DNA of 64,000 bases from JBKXSZ01 sp047017005 (GCA_047017005.1 JBKXSZ010000003.1:1-64000); one strand, 5' to 3'. Shown: positions 1 to 9,708, counted from the first letter of the stretch. Numbers and translations: made by a program. Notes: a model not told the origin generated them from the letters alone.

Positions 1-1016
1 TTATTATATACATTGGATGTGGAGAAAGAGGAAACGAAATGACAGAAGTATTAGAGGACTTTCCAAAACTAAAAGACCCAAAAACAGGAAGACCTTTAAT
101 GGAAAGAACCATTTTAATTGCGAATACCTCTAATATGCCCGTAGCCGCAAGAGAAGCTTCTATCTATACAGGAATCACACTTGCCGAATATTACCGTGAT
201 ATGGGATATGATACTACTATTTTAGCTGATTCTACATCTAGATGGGCAGAAGCCTTAAGAGAAATATCTGGAAGACTTGAAGAAATGCCAGCAGAAGAAG
301 GATTTCCATCCTATTTACCATCTCGCCTTTCCGAATTCTATGGAAGAGCGGGACTTGTTCGAACCCTAAATGGAGAAGAAGGTTCTGTCAGTATTATCGG
401 AGCAGTATCACCACAAGGAGCAGACTTTTCTGAACCCGTAACACAAAACACGAAGCGATTTGTAAATGTATTTTGGGGATTAGACCGTAATCTTGCCTAT
501 TCAAGACATTATCCAGCAATAAACTGGATGATAAGCTATAGTGAATATGTAGAAAGACTAGAAGACTGGTATATCGAACATGTAGATATTAACTTTTTTG
601 TGGTTAGACAAAAAATAGTAACTCTATTACAAGAAGAAAGCGAATTATTAGAAATTGCAAAAGTAGTAGGGCAAGAAGTACTAACAGATGAAAAAAGACT
701 GATTCTAGAAACCTGCAAAAGTATTCGAATTGGATTCCTACAACAAAGTGCACTAGATGAAATAGACACTTTCGTACCAATACAAAAACAATATAAAATG
801 ATGGAAAGTATTTTGGTAATATATGAAACTAGTTTATCACTAATTCAAAAAGGAATACCACTTTCTGAAATTAAAAAACTAGGTTATTTTGAACGATATA
901 TGAAACTAAAGTTTGAGATTGAAAATAACAATTTAGAAGCATTTCAAAATTTACAAAAAGAGATAAAAAAATCAATGAAGGAACTAGAACAGACCTATAC
1001 GAAACACTTACAGTAA
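1..1016 (+). CDS. ntpA: V-type ATP synthase subunit A, 5'-truncated by window edge
   Basis: Catalytic A subunit of the V/A-type rotary ATPase, part of the peripheral A3B3 head that couples ATP to H+ or Na+ movement. The reading frame is open from base 3, and the residues before the first ATG (CGERGNE) are the conserved approach to that ATG, so the gene starts outside the window. About 338 C-terminal residues remain of a family length near 590. Visible motifs are DSTSRWAEALREISGRLEEM and the C-terminal helical domain. The next gene follows after 16 bases, as expected for an ntpABD operon. Identity is secure; the coupling ion cannot be decided from this subunit. Confidence 0.95.
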   Translation, partial: IIYIGCGERGNEMTEVLEDFPKLKDPKTGRPLMERTILIANTSNMPVAAREASIYTGITLAEYYRDMGYDTTILADSTSRWAEALREISGRLEEMPAEEGFPSYLPSRLSEFYGRAGLVRTLNGEEGSVSIIGAVSPQGADFSEPVTQNTKRFVNVFWGLDRNLAYSRHYPAINWMISYSEYVERLEDWYIEHVDINFFVVRQKIVTLLQEESELLEIAKVVGQEVLTDEKRLILETCKSIRIGFLQQSALDEIDTFVPIQKQYKMMESILVIYETSLSLIQKGIPLSEIKKLGYFERYMKLKFEIENNNLEAFQNLQKEIKKSMKELEQTYTKHLQ

Positions 1017-1032
1017 AAGAAAGGAAGAGCCT

Positions 1033-2371
1033 ATGAAGACACAATATATTGGCCTAGAAAAAATTAATGGACCTATTGTATGGATGAAAACACCAGAAAA
1101 TATTGGCTATAATGAACAAGTCCATCTTATTCTACCGGATGGAGAAGTTCGAATTGGAAATGTAATTTCCACCAACACCGATGTTACCGCTATTCAAGTA
1201 TATGAAGGAAGCGAAAACATAAGATTAAAAGACATTAAAATTGAGCAAAAGGGAGAACCACTAAAACTAAACTTATCAGAAGAAATGCTTCGGCAGAGTA
1301 TTCAATGGAAAGGGAGAACCGATTGATGGATTAGGAGACTTTATTCCAGAAAAAAGAGAAGATATTAATGGAAAACCAATGAATCCAACAGCAAGAGAAT
1401 ATCCTAGAGACTATATTGAAACAGGAATCTCTGCAATTGATGGACTAATGACTCTGATTTGCGGACAGAAGTTACCCATTTTTTCTGGAAGTGGATTACC
1501 ACATAACCAATTAACAGAACAAATTATACGACAAGCAAGTATAAAAACAGGAGAGAAATTTGCTGTTGTTTTTGCCATGATGGGGGTAGAGTATGAAACA
1601 GCAGAATTCTTTCGAAAAAGTTTTAAGCAAAGTGGTGTGTTATCTAAAATTGTAACCTTTCAAAATTTATCGAATGACCCAAGTATTGAAAGAATATTAA
1701 CACCAAGAGTTGCTTTAACATGTGCAGAATATTTAGCTTTTGAAAAAGAAATGCAAATACTAGTGGTATTAACAGATATGACAGCATATGCAGAAGCATT
1801 AAGAGAAGTATCTTCTCTAAAAGGGGAGATACCAAGTAGAAAAGGATATCCAGGTTATTTATATAGTGATCTTGCTTCTATCTATGAAAGAGCAGGAAGA
1901 ATACAAGGCAAGAAAGGAAGTATTACCCAAATTCCAATTCTAACGATGCCAAATGATGATATATCCCATCCTATTCCAGATATGACAGGATATATCACAG
2001 AAGGGCAGATTGTATTGTCAAGAGAGCTAGAAGGACAAGGAATTTATCCACCAATCGATATTTTAAACTCTCTATCTAGATTAATGAAAGATGGAATCGG
2101 AGAAGGATATACAAGACAAGACCATCAAAAACTAGCAGACCAGTTATTTAGCTCTTACTCGAAAGTACAAGAGGTAAAAGCACTTGCCAAAGTATTAGGA
2201 GAAGGTGATTTATCCAAACTAGATAAACAATATTTGAACTTTGGAAAAACTTTTGAACAAAGGTTTATAAAGCAGGGGAAAAATGAGAGAAGGACGATAG
2301 AAGAGACTTTAGATTTAGCATGGGAAATATTAAAAATATTACCAGAGGAAGAATTAAACAAGTTACATTAA
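1033..2371 (+). CDS. ntpB: V-type ATP synthase subunit B, +1 frame disruption at CGG
   Basis: Non-catalytic B subunit of the V/A-ATPase head. The first 86 codons give the N-terminal beta-barrel. The frame then breaks at an in-frame CGG (1291), and the uncorrected frame stops ten codons later at TGA. Skipping the C restores [13 protein letters not shown], then TGISAIDG and [13 protein letters not shown], with normal B-subunit sequence to the stop; the restored protein is about 445 aa, near the usual length. A second start at 1379 would lack the barrel and is unlikely. This is one of five such CGG sites in the window. It is either a recoding site, a recent mutation or a sequence error. Family assignment is firm. 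Confidence 0.9.
1291..1294 (+). other. CGG +1 shift site in ntpB
   Basis: The zero-frame codons are CTT CGG CAG. Dropping the C gives CTT GGC AGA, which is Leu-Gly-Arg of the conserved MLGRVFNG segment of B subunits. The glycine is GGC here; at the other four sites it is GGA. Confidence 0.75.
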
Positions 2372-2383
2372 AGGAGGAAAGCA

Positions 2384-2998
2384 ATGGAAAATGCAACAAT
2401 GCCTACCAAAACGAATTTAATAAAATTGCAAAATACACTTGCTTTATCCAAACAAGGCTCAGAACTCTTAGAAAAGAAAAGACAAATTCTTATTCGTCAA
2501 ATGCAAAAACAGGAAGAAGAGATGAAGAAAAGAAATGAAGAGGCAGTTCAGCTTTTCAAAGAAGGGTATCAACTATTGGAAAATGCGAATATGGAAATAG
2601 GGATTGAAACAATGATGCAGTTAGCAGATGGAATGCAAGAAGAAAATGGATTAGATATTAAATACCTTACTATAATGGGAGTGGATATACCTTCTATAGT
2701 TTATGAAAAGAAAAAAATGAAAATTCATTATGGACTATACAGTACAACTATCTCGGTAGATAAAGCAATATTGAAATTTAATGAAATTAAAGAAATTTTG
2801 ATTGAGCTTGCCCAGATTCAAAATACAGTAGAAAGGCTAAAAGAAAGTATTAATAAAGTACAAAAGCGTTCGAATAGTTTGAAAAATATCCAAATTCCTA
2901 AATATCAAGAAGACATTCGACAAATTCAAAATGCCTTAGAAGAGAAAGAAAGAGAAGAATTCGCAAGACTGAAAGTAATAAAGAAAAATGTAGAATAG
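2384..2998 (+). CDS. ntpD: V-type ATP synthase subunit D
   Basis: Central-stalk D subunit that transmits rotation between the head and the membrane ring. The 204 aa length is typical. The N-terminal PTKTNLIKLQNTLALSKQG is the family signature, and both ends are long charged helices that would pair as a coiled coil. An AAGGAGGAAAG ribosome binding site lies just before the ATG, and only 12 bases separate it from ntpB. It is the last V-ATPase gene; an unrelated deacetylase follows. Assignment is secure. Confidence 0.93.
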   Translation: MENATMPTKTNLIKLQNTLALSKQGSELLEKKRQILIRQMQKQEEEMKKRNEEAVQLFKEGYQLLENANMEIGIETMMQLADGMQEENGLDIKYLTIMGVDIPSIVYEKKKMKIHYGLYSTTISVDKAILKFNEIKEILIELAQIQNTVERLKESINKVQKRSNSLKNIQIPKYQEDIRQIQNALEEKEREEFARLKVIKKNVE

Positions 2999-3088
2999 AA
3001 AAAGAAAAAAGCAAAAAAGAAAAAAGCATAAAAAGAGAGGAAAAGCATAAAATGAGAATAAACAAGATGTTTGGAGGATTCGAGTTTT

Positions 3089-3860
3089 ATGTTTTTTGTG
3101 TTTAATAAAGATAAGATATTATCCTATGTGGCAGCAACTATAATGGTACTTATATTATTTGGTATGGCAACGCTTTTTACAGTCGATAATGTAAAAACAG
3201 TACAAACAGCAGTACAAGAAAAATTATTACCAATTTATTCAGTAGATGTACAGGAGAAAAAAGTAGCTCTTACTATGAATTGCGCATGGAATAGTGATGA
3301 TATTGACAGTATTTTAGAGACATTAGATAAAAATCAAGTAAAAATTACTTTCTTTATGGTAGGAGATTGGATTGATAAATATCCGGAAGCGGCAAAAAAA
3401 ATAGCACAAGCACGGACATGAATTAGGGAATCATTCGGATACACATCCACATGTTAATAATTTAAGTTATGAGAAAAATATAGAAGAAATAAAGAAATGT
3501 AATGACAAAATAAAACAAGTAACAGGTCAAACGTGCAAGCTATATCGAGGACCATATGGAGAATATAACGATGTTGTATTAAAAGCAGCAGAAGAAAGTC
3601 AGATGAAATCAATTCAATGGTCTTTAGATACGTTAGACTATAAAGAATTAACAGGAGAACAAATGTGGCAACGTTTGGATAATAAAATAAAACCAGGAGA
3701 TATCATTTTAATGCATAATGGAACCAAACATACAGCAGATAGCTTAGATATGTTATTAAAAAATATAAAAGCAAAAGGATTAGAAGTCGTAACAGTATCT
3801 AACCTTATTTATCAAGATGGATATAAAATAGACAATACAGGAAGGCAAATAAAAACATAA
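3089..3860 (+). CDS. Polysaccharide deacetylase (PdaB-like), +1 disruption at CGG
   Basis: Predicted membrane-anchored NodB-fold deacetylase of about 256 aa acting on cell-wall or spore-cortex sugars. ATG 3089 is preferred over a TTG at 3071 because GGAGG lies 11 bases upstream. Residues 12-32 form a membrane anchor, followed by the catalytic fold. At the in-frame CGG (3413) the zero frame stops two codons later. Skipping C restores GHELGNHSDTHPHV, which holds the metal-binding histidines, then RGPYGEYN and an LMHNG motif. The first motif reads LTMNCAW rather than LTFD, so the usual metal/catalytic aspartate appears to be Asn. PdaB-like sporulation role is inferred from length and topology only. 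Confidence 0.8.
3413..3416 (+). other. CGG +1 shift site in deacetylase gene
   Basis: Zero frame is GCA CGG ACA TGA. Without the C it reads GCA GGA CAT GAA, giving the conserved Ala-Gly-His-Glu before the HSDTH metal site. The zero frame ends two codons after the CGG, so no functional protein is made without the shift. Confidence 0.75.
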
Positions 3861-3923
3861 AAATGGAATAAGTTTCTAGAAAGCTGGTATACTAAAAATA
3901 GGATACATTAAAGGAGAAGAAAC

Positions 3924-4454
3924 ATGCAGTTTATTGGAATATTAGCGCCTAGAAAAAAGGAAGCAAGTCTAAAAAGAAACTTAGAAAATACTTTGAAAAA
4001 TATAGAAGAAGAAAGGTTTCAGATTCTTACTATTACCATACAAAATATAGAACATTTGAAAAACATCAAATTTGATACTATATGGATACAGGAAATAGAA
4101 AAATGGATGATAGAAGAAAAAGAAAATTTAGAAAAAATTCTATTAAGTGCTACTCTTTTAGTTCTTAATACAGACCATAAAATGCAATTTACAATCTTAA
4201 AGGAAAAAGAATTAACCTATATCACATATGGCTTAAATCCCAAAGCTACTATTACAACTTCTAGTATGGAAGATGATAAGATATTAGTATGTATCCAGAG
4301 AAAAATTCAATTTAAAGATAAAATAATAGAACCACAGGAAATATGGATGGAAAAATATAAGCAACATTTTGATTTAAGTGATCAATTAGGAATAATTTCC
4401 ATACAACTTTTATATACTAGAAACAAGACAATAGTAAAAAATATCCAAATTTAA
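3924..4454 (+). CDS. Hypothetical protein, faint Mur-ligase-like segment
   Basis: I do not recognise this 176 aa protein with confidence. It has an AAAGGAG ribosome binding site and base composition like its neighbours. It is soluble, Lys/Glu/Ile-rich, with no signal peptide or membrane segment. The stretch ITYGLNPKATITTSSMEDD resembles a segment of Mur ligase family enzymes where a Gly-Leu-Asn turn precedes a strand, but no P-loop is present, so it is not an active ligase. It sits between the deacetylase and an SSB-like gene that has its own promoter. A role in envelope metabolism would be a guess. Confidence 0.6.
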   Translation: MQFIGILAPRKKEASLKRNLENTLKNIEEERFQILTITIQNIEHLKNIKFDTIWIQEIEKWMIEEKENLEKILLSATLLVLNTDHKMQFTILKEKELTYITYGLNPKATITTSSMEDDKILVCIQRKIQFKDKIIEPQEIWMEKYKQHFDLSDQLGIISIQLLYTRNKTIVKNIQI

Positions 4455-4463
4455 CTTTTTATG

Positions 4464-4492
4464 TAGACAAAAGAAAAAAAAGGTAGTATAAT
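4464..4492 (+). promoter_or_regulatory. Sigma-A-type promoter of the SSB-like gene
   Basis: TAGACA (4464-4469), a 17-base spacer and TATAAT (4487-4492) lie about 90 bases before the GTG start at 4582. Confidence 0.6.
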
Positions 4493-4581
4493 AGGGTTAT
4501 ACGAGAGCATTTACTATTCTAAAAGAAAAACACAATGAATAAAATACAATAGATAAAAAAGAAGATGGGGAGGAAAAAAGA

Positions 4582-5295
4582 GTGAATACAAATTATTCGG
4601 ATAATAACCACTTAATATTAGTGGGAAAAGTAACAAGTGAAAAGAAATTTAGTCATGAAATTTATGGAGAAAGATTTTATATCTTTAATTTAGAAGTACC
4701 ACGATTAAGTGGAAATTCAGACATTATACCAATTACTATATCAGAAAGGCTATTAACAGATAATAATCTAGAAATAGGAAAAAAGGTATTAATAAAAGGA
4801 CAATTTAGATCATATAACAGCTATGAAAATGAAAAGAACAAGTTAATTCTTACGGTGTTTGCAAAAGATTTAATGGAATCAGAAACAGAAGAAATTGAAG
4901 GGGAAGAGAAAGAAAATACAGACCCTAAAGAGAATGTATCCAATGAAGTTATTTTAAATGGGTACATCTGTAAAAAACCAATTTATCGTCAGACACCATT
5001 TGGCAGGGAAATTGCAGATATCCTATTAGCTGTAAATAGGGCATATAATAAGTCAGACTACATTCCAGCAATTGCGTGGGGAAGAAATGCAAGATTTTGC
5101 CAAAACTTAGAAGTAGGTACTGCTGTAAAAGTAACAGGAAGAGTACAGTCTAGAACCTATGAAAAGAAATTTGCAGATGGAACAATAGAAACAAGAGTAG
5201 CCTATGAGGTATCAATTGGAAGCTTAGAAGTAGTAAATGAGGAAAATAACAATAAAGAACAAGAAGAGGGAAAAGAAGAAAAAGAGGCAATTTAA
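4582..5295 (+). CDS. Two-OB-fold single-stranded DNA-binding-like protein
   Basis: A 237 aa protein with two SSB/OB-fold domains in tandem: residues about 8-95 (NHLILVGKVTSEKKF) and about 120-215 (EVILNGYICKKPIYRQTPFG, then IPAIAWGRNARFCQ and VKVTGRVQSRTYEKK, classic SSB strands). An acidic Glu-rich linker joins them and an acidic Lys/Glu tail ends the protein, as in SSB tails, but without the DDDIPF-type tip. The start is GTG after GGGGAGG. It is likely an accessory ssDNA-binding protein; a canonical Ssb is not in this window. Function is inferred from fold similarity. Confidence 0.75.
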   Translation: MNTNYSDNNHLILVGKVTSEKKFSHEIYGERFYIFNLEVPRLSGNSDIIPITISERLLTDNNLEIGKKVLIKGQFRSYNSYENEKNKLILTVFAKDLMESETEEIEGEEKENTDPKENVSNEVILNGYICKKPIYRQTPFGREIADILLAVNRAYNKSDYIPAIAWGRNARFCQNLEVGTAVKVTGRVQSRTYEKKFADGTIETRVAYEVSIGSLEVVNEENNNKEQEEGKEEKEAI

Positions 5296-5337
5296 AAATA
5301 AAATAAAGTAAAGAAAAAAAGAATAAATAAAAGGGAT

Positions 5338-5389
5338 AAAGAGTTTAAAAAATATATTAAAAAGATATATTTCTTAAACTCTTTTTGAT
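5338..5389 (+). terminator. Rho-independent terminator after the SSB-like gene
   Basis: Arms 5338-5357 and 5365-5384 form a near-perfect 20-bp A/T-rich hairpin followed by T residues. It ends the SSB-like unit before the next gene. Confidence 0.75.
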
Positions 5390-5447
5390 ATAATAAGGAA
5401 GAAAAAAGAGAAGACAAAAAAATAGAAAGAAGAGAGGTGTAAAGATT

Positions 5448-6182
5448 ATGATATTAAAAACGATTACTTTTAACATGCATCATGGTGAGGGAAACGATAG
5501 AACCTTAGATGTAAAAAGACAAGCGGAATTTCTAAAACAATACCAACCAGATGTCGTGTTTTTACAAGAAATTGATATGTACACAAAACGATCTGGAAAT
5601 GTAAATCAAATTTATGAATTTAGTCAAGCAATTGGACTAAAATATTGCTCAATGGAAACCAATATAATGCTAGAAGGTGGATATTATGGAGATGGAATTG
5701 TATGCCGCTTCCCAATTGACTTTTCTACCAATTATTTAATGCCCCTAACGGACATTACCCATGAACAAAGAGGAATTTTAAGAAATAAAATATCTTTTGG
5801 AACAACAAAACTAAATCTATTTTCAGTTCATCTATCCACACATGAAGAAGAACGAATATTAGCAGCAAAACAGTTAAACAAAATTGTAAAGAACATTGAT
5901 AAAAAGGAAATCATTATTGTTGGAGGAGACTTTAATGTTGGAAAGATAAGATTAGGAAAAGGGAACTATATCTACCAAAAGAAAGATAAATTTCAGGAAT
6001 ATGAGATAATAAAACAAGAATTAAATCGTTTAGCAAATACGGAAGATACATGGAAATCAGAAAATGGAACTGCTTGTATAGATACGATGTTTTACTGTGA
6101 TAATGTGCAATTAATAGACTTTAAGACCATACAAACAGAACTTTCAGACCATAATGCTGTATATGCAGAATATGATATCTAA
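5448..6182 (+). CDS. Endonuclease/exonuclease/phosphatase family protein
   Basis: A 244 aa metal-dependent phosphodiesterase of the EEP superfamily, which includes DNase I, exonuclease III and sphingomyelinases. Motifs in order: TFNMHHG (N-terminal Asn), FLQEID (metal-binding Glu), SVHLSTHEEER, GGDFNVGK (Asp/Asn pair) and SDHNAVYAEY (catalytic Asp-His). There is no signal peptide, so it is probably cytoplasmic. An AGAGAGGTG ribosome binding site precedes ATG 5448, and it lies alone between two terminators. The substrate cannot be told from sequence; it may be a nucleotide, lipid or DNA. Confidence 0.85.
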   Translation: MILKTITFNMHHGEGNDRTLDVKRQAEFLKQYQPDVVFLQEIDMYTKRSGNVNQIYEFSQAIGLKYCSMETNIMLEGGYYGDGIVCRFPIDFSTNYLMPLTDITHEQRGILRNKISFGTTKLNLFSVHLSTHEEERILAAKQLNKIVKNIDKKEIIIVGGDFNVGKIRLGKGNYIYQKKDKFQEYEIIKQELNRLANTEDTWKSENGTACIDTMFYCDNVQLIDFKTIQTELSDHNAVYAEYDI

Positions 6183-6207
6183 AAAAGATTATAAAAAAAT
6201 TGCGGAA

Positions 6208-6257
6208 AAAAGAAATGGAGAGAAACGAAAGAAAGATATTGTAACCATTTCTTTTCT
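6208..6257 (+). terminator. Terminator after the EEP gene
   Basis: Arms 6208-6218 and 6245-6255 (AAAAGAAATGG / CCATTTCTTTT) with a 26-base loop. The loop is long, so efficiency is uncertain. Confidence 0.5.
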
Positions 6258-6306
6258 ATGATAAGATTAGCAATATAAAAATATAAGAACAAAAGGAGAA
6301 TATGCA

Positions 6307-8004
6307 ATGAAAAAAGAAAAAACGGAGGAAAAAAAGATAAAGATAAAAAAAGAACTTAGCGAAAAACAAATCAGTAGAAGATTTAACATCGTAGCAATTC
6401 TTTGCATTATTATTTTTTGTTTTGCAATTGCACCAATTAGCTTACAAAATGATACGTTCTATACTATAAAAATTGGACAAGATGTCATGCAAAACGGAAT
6501 TAATATGGAGCATGACCGATACACTTGGCATGACTTACCATATACTTTTCCACATTGGGCTTATGACGTCTTTATTGGATTTATTTTTAATTGCTTTGGA
6601 TATTGGGGAATCTATTTTTCTACTATCCTACTAGCTTGTATCTTAGGAATCACTCTATATTTAACCCAAAGCAAATTAAGCAAAAACAAATTAACATCCT
6701 TCCTTATTACAATAGGAGCTATTTATTTATTAAGAAATTTTATTGCAGCACGTGCACAGTTAGTTACATTTATTTTATTTACCTTAACAATATATTGTAT
6801 TGAAATGTTCTTACGAACGAAAAAGAAACGTTATGCAATTAGTCTAGTGATTATACCCATCTTAATTGCGAACATTCATTTAGCAGTATGGCCATTTTAC
6901 TTTATTCTATTCTTACCATATGTAGTAGAATATATTATTGCATGGATAAGAAAATCCAGCCTTGCTTATGATGTTGATATCAAGAGATTTAAGAAAAAAA
7001 TCAAGAAATTAACGGAGAATCTTGATCAAAAACCAGATAATAAAGAAAAAATTATAAAACTAGAAAAGAAAATAGAAAAATTAGAACAAGATAAAGAAAA
7101 AAGACAAGAAAGAGTAGAAAAAAGAGATAAAAATCCATATCGACTTGTCATCCATAAAAATGACGCTGGAAAGTGGCTCATTGTTATTATGCTAATATGT
7201 ATTTTAACAGGATTATTAACACCATTACAAGGGACACCATATACCTATTTGATTAAGACAATGGAGGGAAATACAACCCAAAATATCAGTGAACATTTAC
7301 CACTTACTTTGATTAACTCAAAAGATATTATGTGCTATATTATTATCCTATTAGCAATTTTAATATTTACAGATACAAAAATTAAATTGCGAGACTTCTT
7401 CATGATAGGAGGCTTATTGCTACTTACCTTCATGTCGAGAAGACAGATGTCCATGTTTGTATTAATTGGTTCATTTGTACTAAATAACTTAATCTGTTCT
7501 TTATTTGATAAATATGACCCAGAAGGAACCAATAAATTCATAAAGCATATGACGTCTAAATTAGGAATAGCACTTACTGTAGGAATTGTAGTATTAGCCT
7601 CACTTGGAATCTTCATTCCAAAAAGAAATAGTAAATTTATTAGTAAATCTTCTTATCCAGTAGATGCTGTAGAATACATTAAGAAAAATGTAGACCTAAC
7701 AACCATGAAAATATTTAATGAGTATAACAACGGAAGTTATTTACTATTACATGATATCCCAGTCTTTATTGATTCAAGAGCGGACTTATATACTCCAGAA
7801 TTTAATAAAGGAAAAGATATCTTCTCAGATTTTATTAATATTTCTAATATTAATATATATTATGAGGATAAATTTGAAGAATATGGAATTACCCATGTAT
7901 TAATCGGAAAGAAATCAAAACTAAATCTCTTACTTTCAAGAGACGATAAATATAAAGAACTATATAGTGATGATGATTTTGTATTCTATGAAAGAGAAAA
8001 ATAA
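6307..8004 (+). CDS. Large polytopic membrane protein (possible glycosyltransferase-like)
   Basis: A 565 aa integral membrane protein. After a Lys-rich cytoplasmic N-terminus there are about ten hydrophobic helices. Between helices near residues 215-280 is a very charged loop (KKIKKLTENLDQK onward) predicted as coiled coil. The C-terminal 130 residues are soluble and carry YNNGSYLLLHDIPVFIDSRADLY, a signature shared by a widespread family of uncharacterised membrane proteins related to lipid-linked sugar glycosyltransferases. It lies 15 bases ahead of lspA, so the two are likely co-transcribed. Enzymatic activity is not established by anything visible. Confidence 0.65.
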   Translation: MKKEKTEEKKIKIKKELSEKQISRRFNIVAILCIIIFCFAIAPISLQNDTFYTIKIGQDVMQNGINMEHDRYTWHDLPYTFPHWAYDVFIGFIFNCFGYWGIYFSTILLACILGITLYLTQSKLSKNKLTSFLITIGAIYLLRNFIAARAQLVTFILFTLTIYCIEMFLRTKKKRYAISLVIIPILIANIHLAVWPFYFILFLPYVVEYIIAWIRKSSLAYDVDIKRFKKKIKKLTENLDQKPDNKEKIIKLEKKIEKLEQDKEKRQERVEKRDKNPYRLVIHKNDAGKWLIVIMLICILTGLLTPLQGTPYTYLIKTMEGNTTQNISEHLPLTLINSKDIMCYIIILLAILIFTDTKIKLRDFFMIGGLLLLTFMSRRQMSMFVLIGSFVLNNLICSLFDKYDPEGTNKFIKHMTSKLGIALTVGIVVLASLGIFIPKRNSKFISKSSYPVDAVEYIKKNVDLTTMKIFNEYNNGSYLLLHDIPVFIDSRADLYTPEFNKGKDIFSDFINISNINIYYEDKFEEYGITHVLIGKKSKLNLLLSRDDKYKELYSDDDFVFYEREK

Positions 8005-8019
8005 AAAAGGAGTAAAAAT

Positions 8020-8595
8020 ATGAATCAAGAAAAAGAACAGGAAATAAAAATAGAAGAAAAAAACAAAAAACAAATAAGTAAAACTACTGTCCTATTACTT
8101 ATCTTGATTCTTGTTTTCATTTTAATAGACCAAATTAGTAAATTAGTTGTTGGAAACATGGTCTCGGAGGGAAATAAAGTTATCCTACCAAATGTTTTAG
8201 AATTTACATACGTAGAAAATAGAGGAGGAGCATTCGGGGTAGGACAAAATGATTTTGTAACATTTCTTATTACTAATATTATTGTACTAGGAATTATTGC
8301 AAAATTTGCTTTTTCTCAAAACACGGTAATGGAAACAAAAGTAAGAGTGGTTTTAAGCTTTATCTTAGCAGGTGGTCTAAGTAATGTAATAGACCGAATC
8401 TTTAGAGGATTTGTATTTGACTTTATTGATTTTTCACCAATGATACATCATTTTCCTGTTTTTAATATAGCGGATTGTTTCATTATATTAGGATGGATAT
8501 TGGTAGTAGCATTTTTTGCTGGATATAGCTGGAGAGAAATTAAAAAGAGTAGCGAAAGTAAAAAGCAGAAAAAAGAGAAAGAAAAAGGAAAGTAA
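8020..8595 (+). CDS. lspA: Lipoprotein signal peptidase (signal peptidase II)
   Basis: Aspartyl protease that cleaves lipoprotein signal peptides after lipidation. The 191 aa protein has a Lys/Glu-rich N-terminal extension, four membrane helices, and the family motifs VENRGGAFG, GGLSNVIDRI (first catalytic Asp region) and FNIADCFI (second catalytic Asp). The C-terminus is a basic tail. RluD follows after its own terminator, preserving the common lspA-rluD order of Firmicutes. Assignment is secure; the charged extension of about 25 residues is longer than usual. Confidence 0.93.
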   Translation: MNQEKEQEIKIEEKNKKQISKTTVLLLILILVFILIDQISKLVVGNMVSEGNKVILPNVLEFTYVENRGGAFGVGQNDFVTFLITNIIVLGIIAKFAFSQNTVMETKVRVVLSFILAGGLSNVIDRIFRGFVFDFIDFSPMIHHFPVFNIADCFIILGWILVVAFFAGYSWREIKKSSESKKQKKEKEKGK

Positions 8596-8640
8596 AAGAA
8601 GAACAAGACAAACAGCTAAAAAAGACGAAGAGAAAATAGA

Positions 8641-8676
8641 AAGTAGGTACCGTTTTATGAGTACCTATTTTTTATT
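8641..8676 (+). terminator. Terminator after lspA
   Basis: AAGTAGGTAC (8641-8650) pairs with GTACCTATTT (8661-8670), followed by a T-rich run. A TATAAT at 8691 just downstream may be the -10 element for rluD. Confidence 0.7.
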
Positions 8677-8784
8677 TTCTAAAAATATAGTATAATAAGA
8701 AAGAGATTAAAAAATTTAAGATTATAAAATCCTCTAATGAGTATATAGATAAAAAAGAGAAAGGCAAAGGGAGAATAAAAAGGT

Positions 8785-9708
8785 ATGAAAACATATCAAG
8801 TAAAAAAAGAAGAAACAGGACAAAGAATAGATCGTTATTTAGCTACTGTAGGAAAATACTCAAGAACAGCGATTCAAAGATTAATACAAGAAGAGAAAAT
8901 ACAAGTAAATAAGAAGAGCCAAAAGCCATCGTATAAGGTGCAGGAAGGAGATATTTTAACCGTAGAAGAAGAAAAACCAGTAGAAACTTCTTTAAAAGCA
9001 CAGGATATCCCAGTAGAGGTTATTTATGAAGATAAGGACATTATTGTTGTAAATAAACCAAAAGGAATGGTAGTACATCCTGCAAATGGAAATCCAGATG
9101 GAACATTAGTAAATGCGATTCTTTCTATATGCAAAGACAGTCTTTCGGGCATTGGAGGAGAGATAAGACCCGGAATTGTACATAGATTAGACAAAGATAC
9201 TTCTGGATTACTTATCATAGCTAAAAATGATGAGAGCCATATAAAAATGAGTGAACAGATAAAGAATAGAGAAGTAAAAAAAATATATATCGCGCTTGTA
9301 AGAGGGAATGTGAAAGAAAAAGAAGCAACAATAGATATGCCAATAGGAAGAAGTACAAAAGACAGAAAGAAAATGGCGGTAACGAAAAAAGGTAAAAATG
9401 CAGTAACACATTTTAAAGTATTAGAAAGATTTAACGGATATACACTATTAGAAGTCCGAATAGAAACTGGTAGAACACATCAAATAAGGGTACATTTATC
9501 AGAAATTGGATATCCAATAGTAGGAGATATGGTATATTCCAATGGAAAAAATCCATTTGGAGTGGAAGGGCAAATGCTACATGCACAAAAACTGCAATTT
9601 AAACATCCTATTACAGGGAAAGAGTTAATATTAGAAGCACCTATTCCAGAGTATTTTAAAAAGGTACTAGAAAGTCTAGAAAAAGAAAAGCTAGAAATCA
9701 ATAGCTAA
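8785..9708 (+). CDS. rluD: RluD-family 23S rRNA pseudouridine synthase
   Basis: Converts uridines in 23S rRNA (helix 69 in the model enzyme) to pseudouridine. The 307 aa protein has an N-terminal S4 RNA-binding domain (residues 1-65, GQRIDRYLATVGKYSRTAIQ) and a catalytic domain with GIVHRLDKDTSGLL, where Asp is the nucleophile, plus NKPKGMVVHP and GRTHQIRVHL. Full length and intact. It is separated from the following RluB-type gene by about 175 bases. RluA/C/D sub-specificity is not certain; RluD is chosen for the S4 domain and lspA neighbourhood. Confidence 0.9.
   Translation: MKTYQVKKEETGQRIDRYLATVGKYSRTAIQRLIQEEKIQVNKKSQKPSYKVQEGDILTVEEEKPVETSLKAQDIPVEVIYEDKDIIVVNKPKGMVVHPANGNPDGTLVNAILSICKDSLSGIGGEIRPGIVHRLDKDTSGLLIIAKNDESHIKMSEQIKNREVKKIYIALVRGNVKEKEATIDMPIGRSTKDRKKMAVTKKGKNAVTHFKVLERFNGYTLLEVRIETGRTHQIRVHLSEIGYPIVGDMVYSNGKNPFGVEGQMLHAQKLQFKHPITGKELILEAPIPEYFKKVLESLEKEKLEINS

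Noticed and set aside
1379..2371. Separate short gene starting at 1379 for the B-subunit C-terminal part
   Set aside because: It lacks the N-terminal barrel, has no ribosome binding site, and the upstream frame joins it perfectly after one skipped base.
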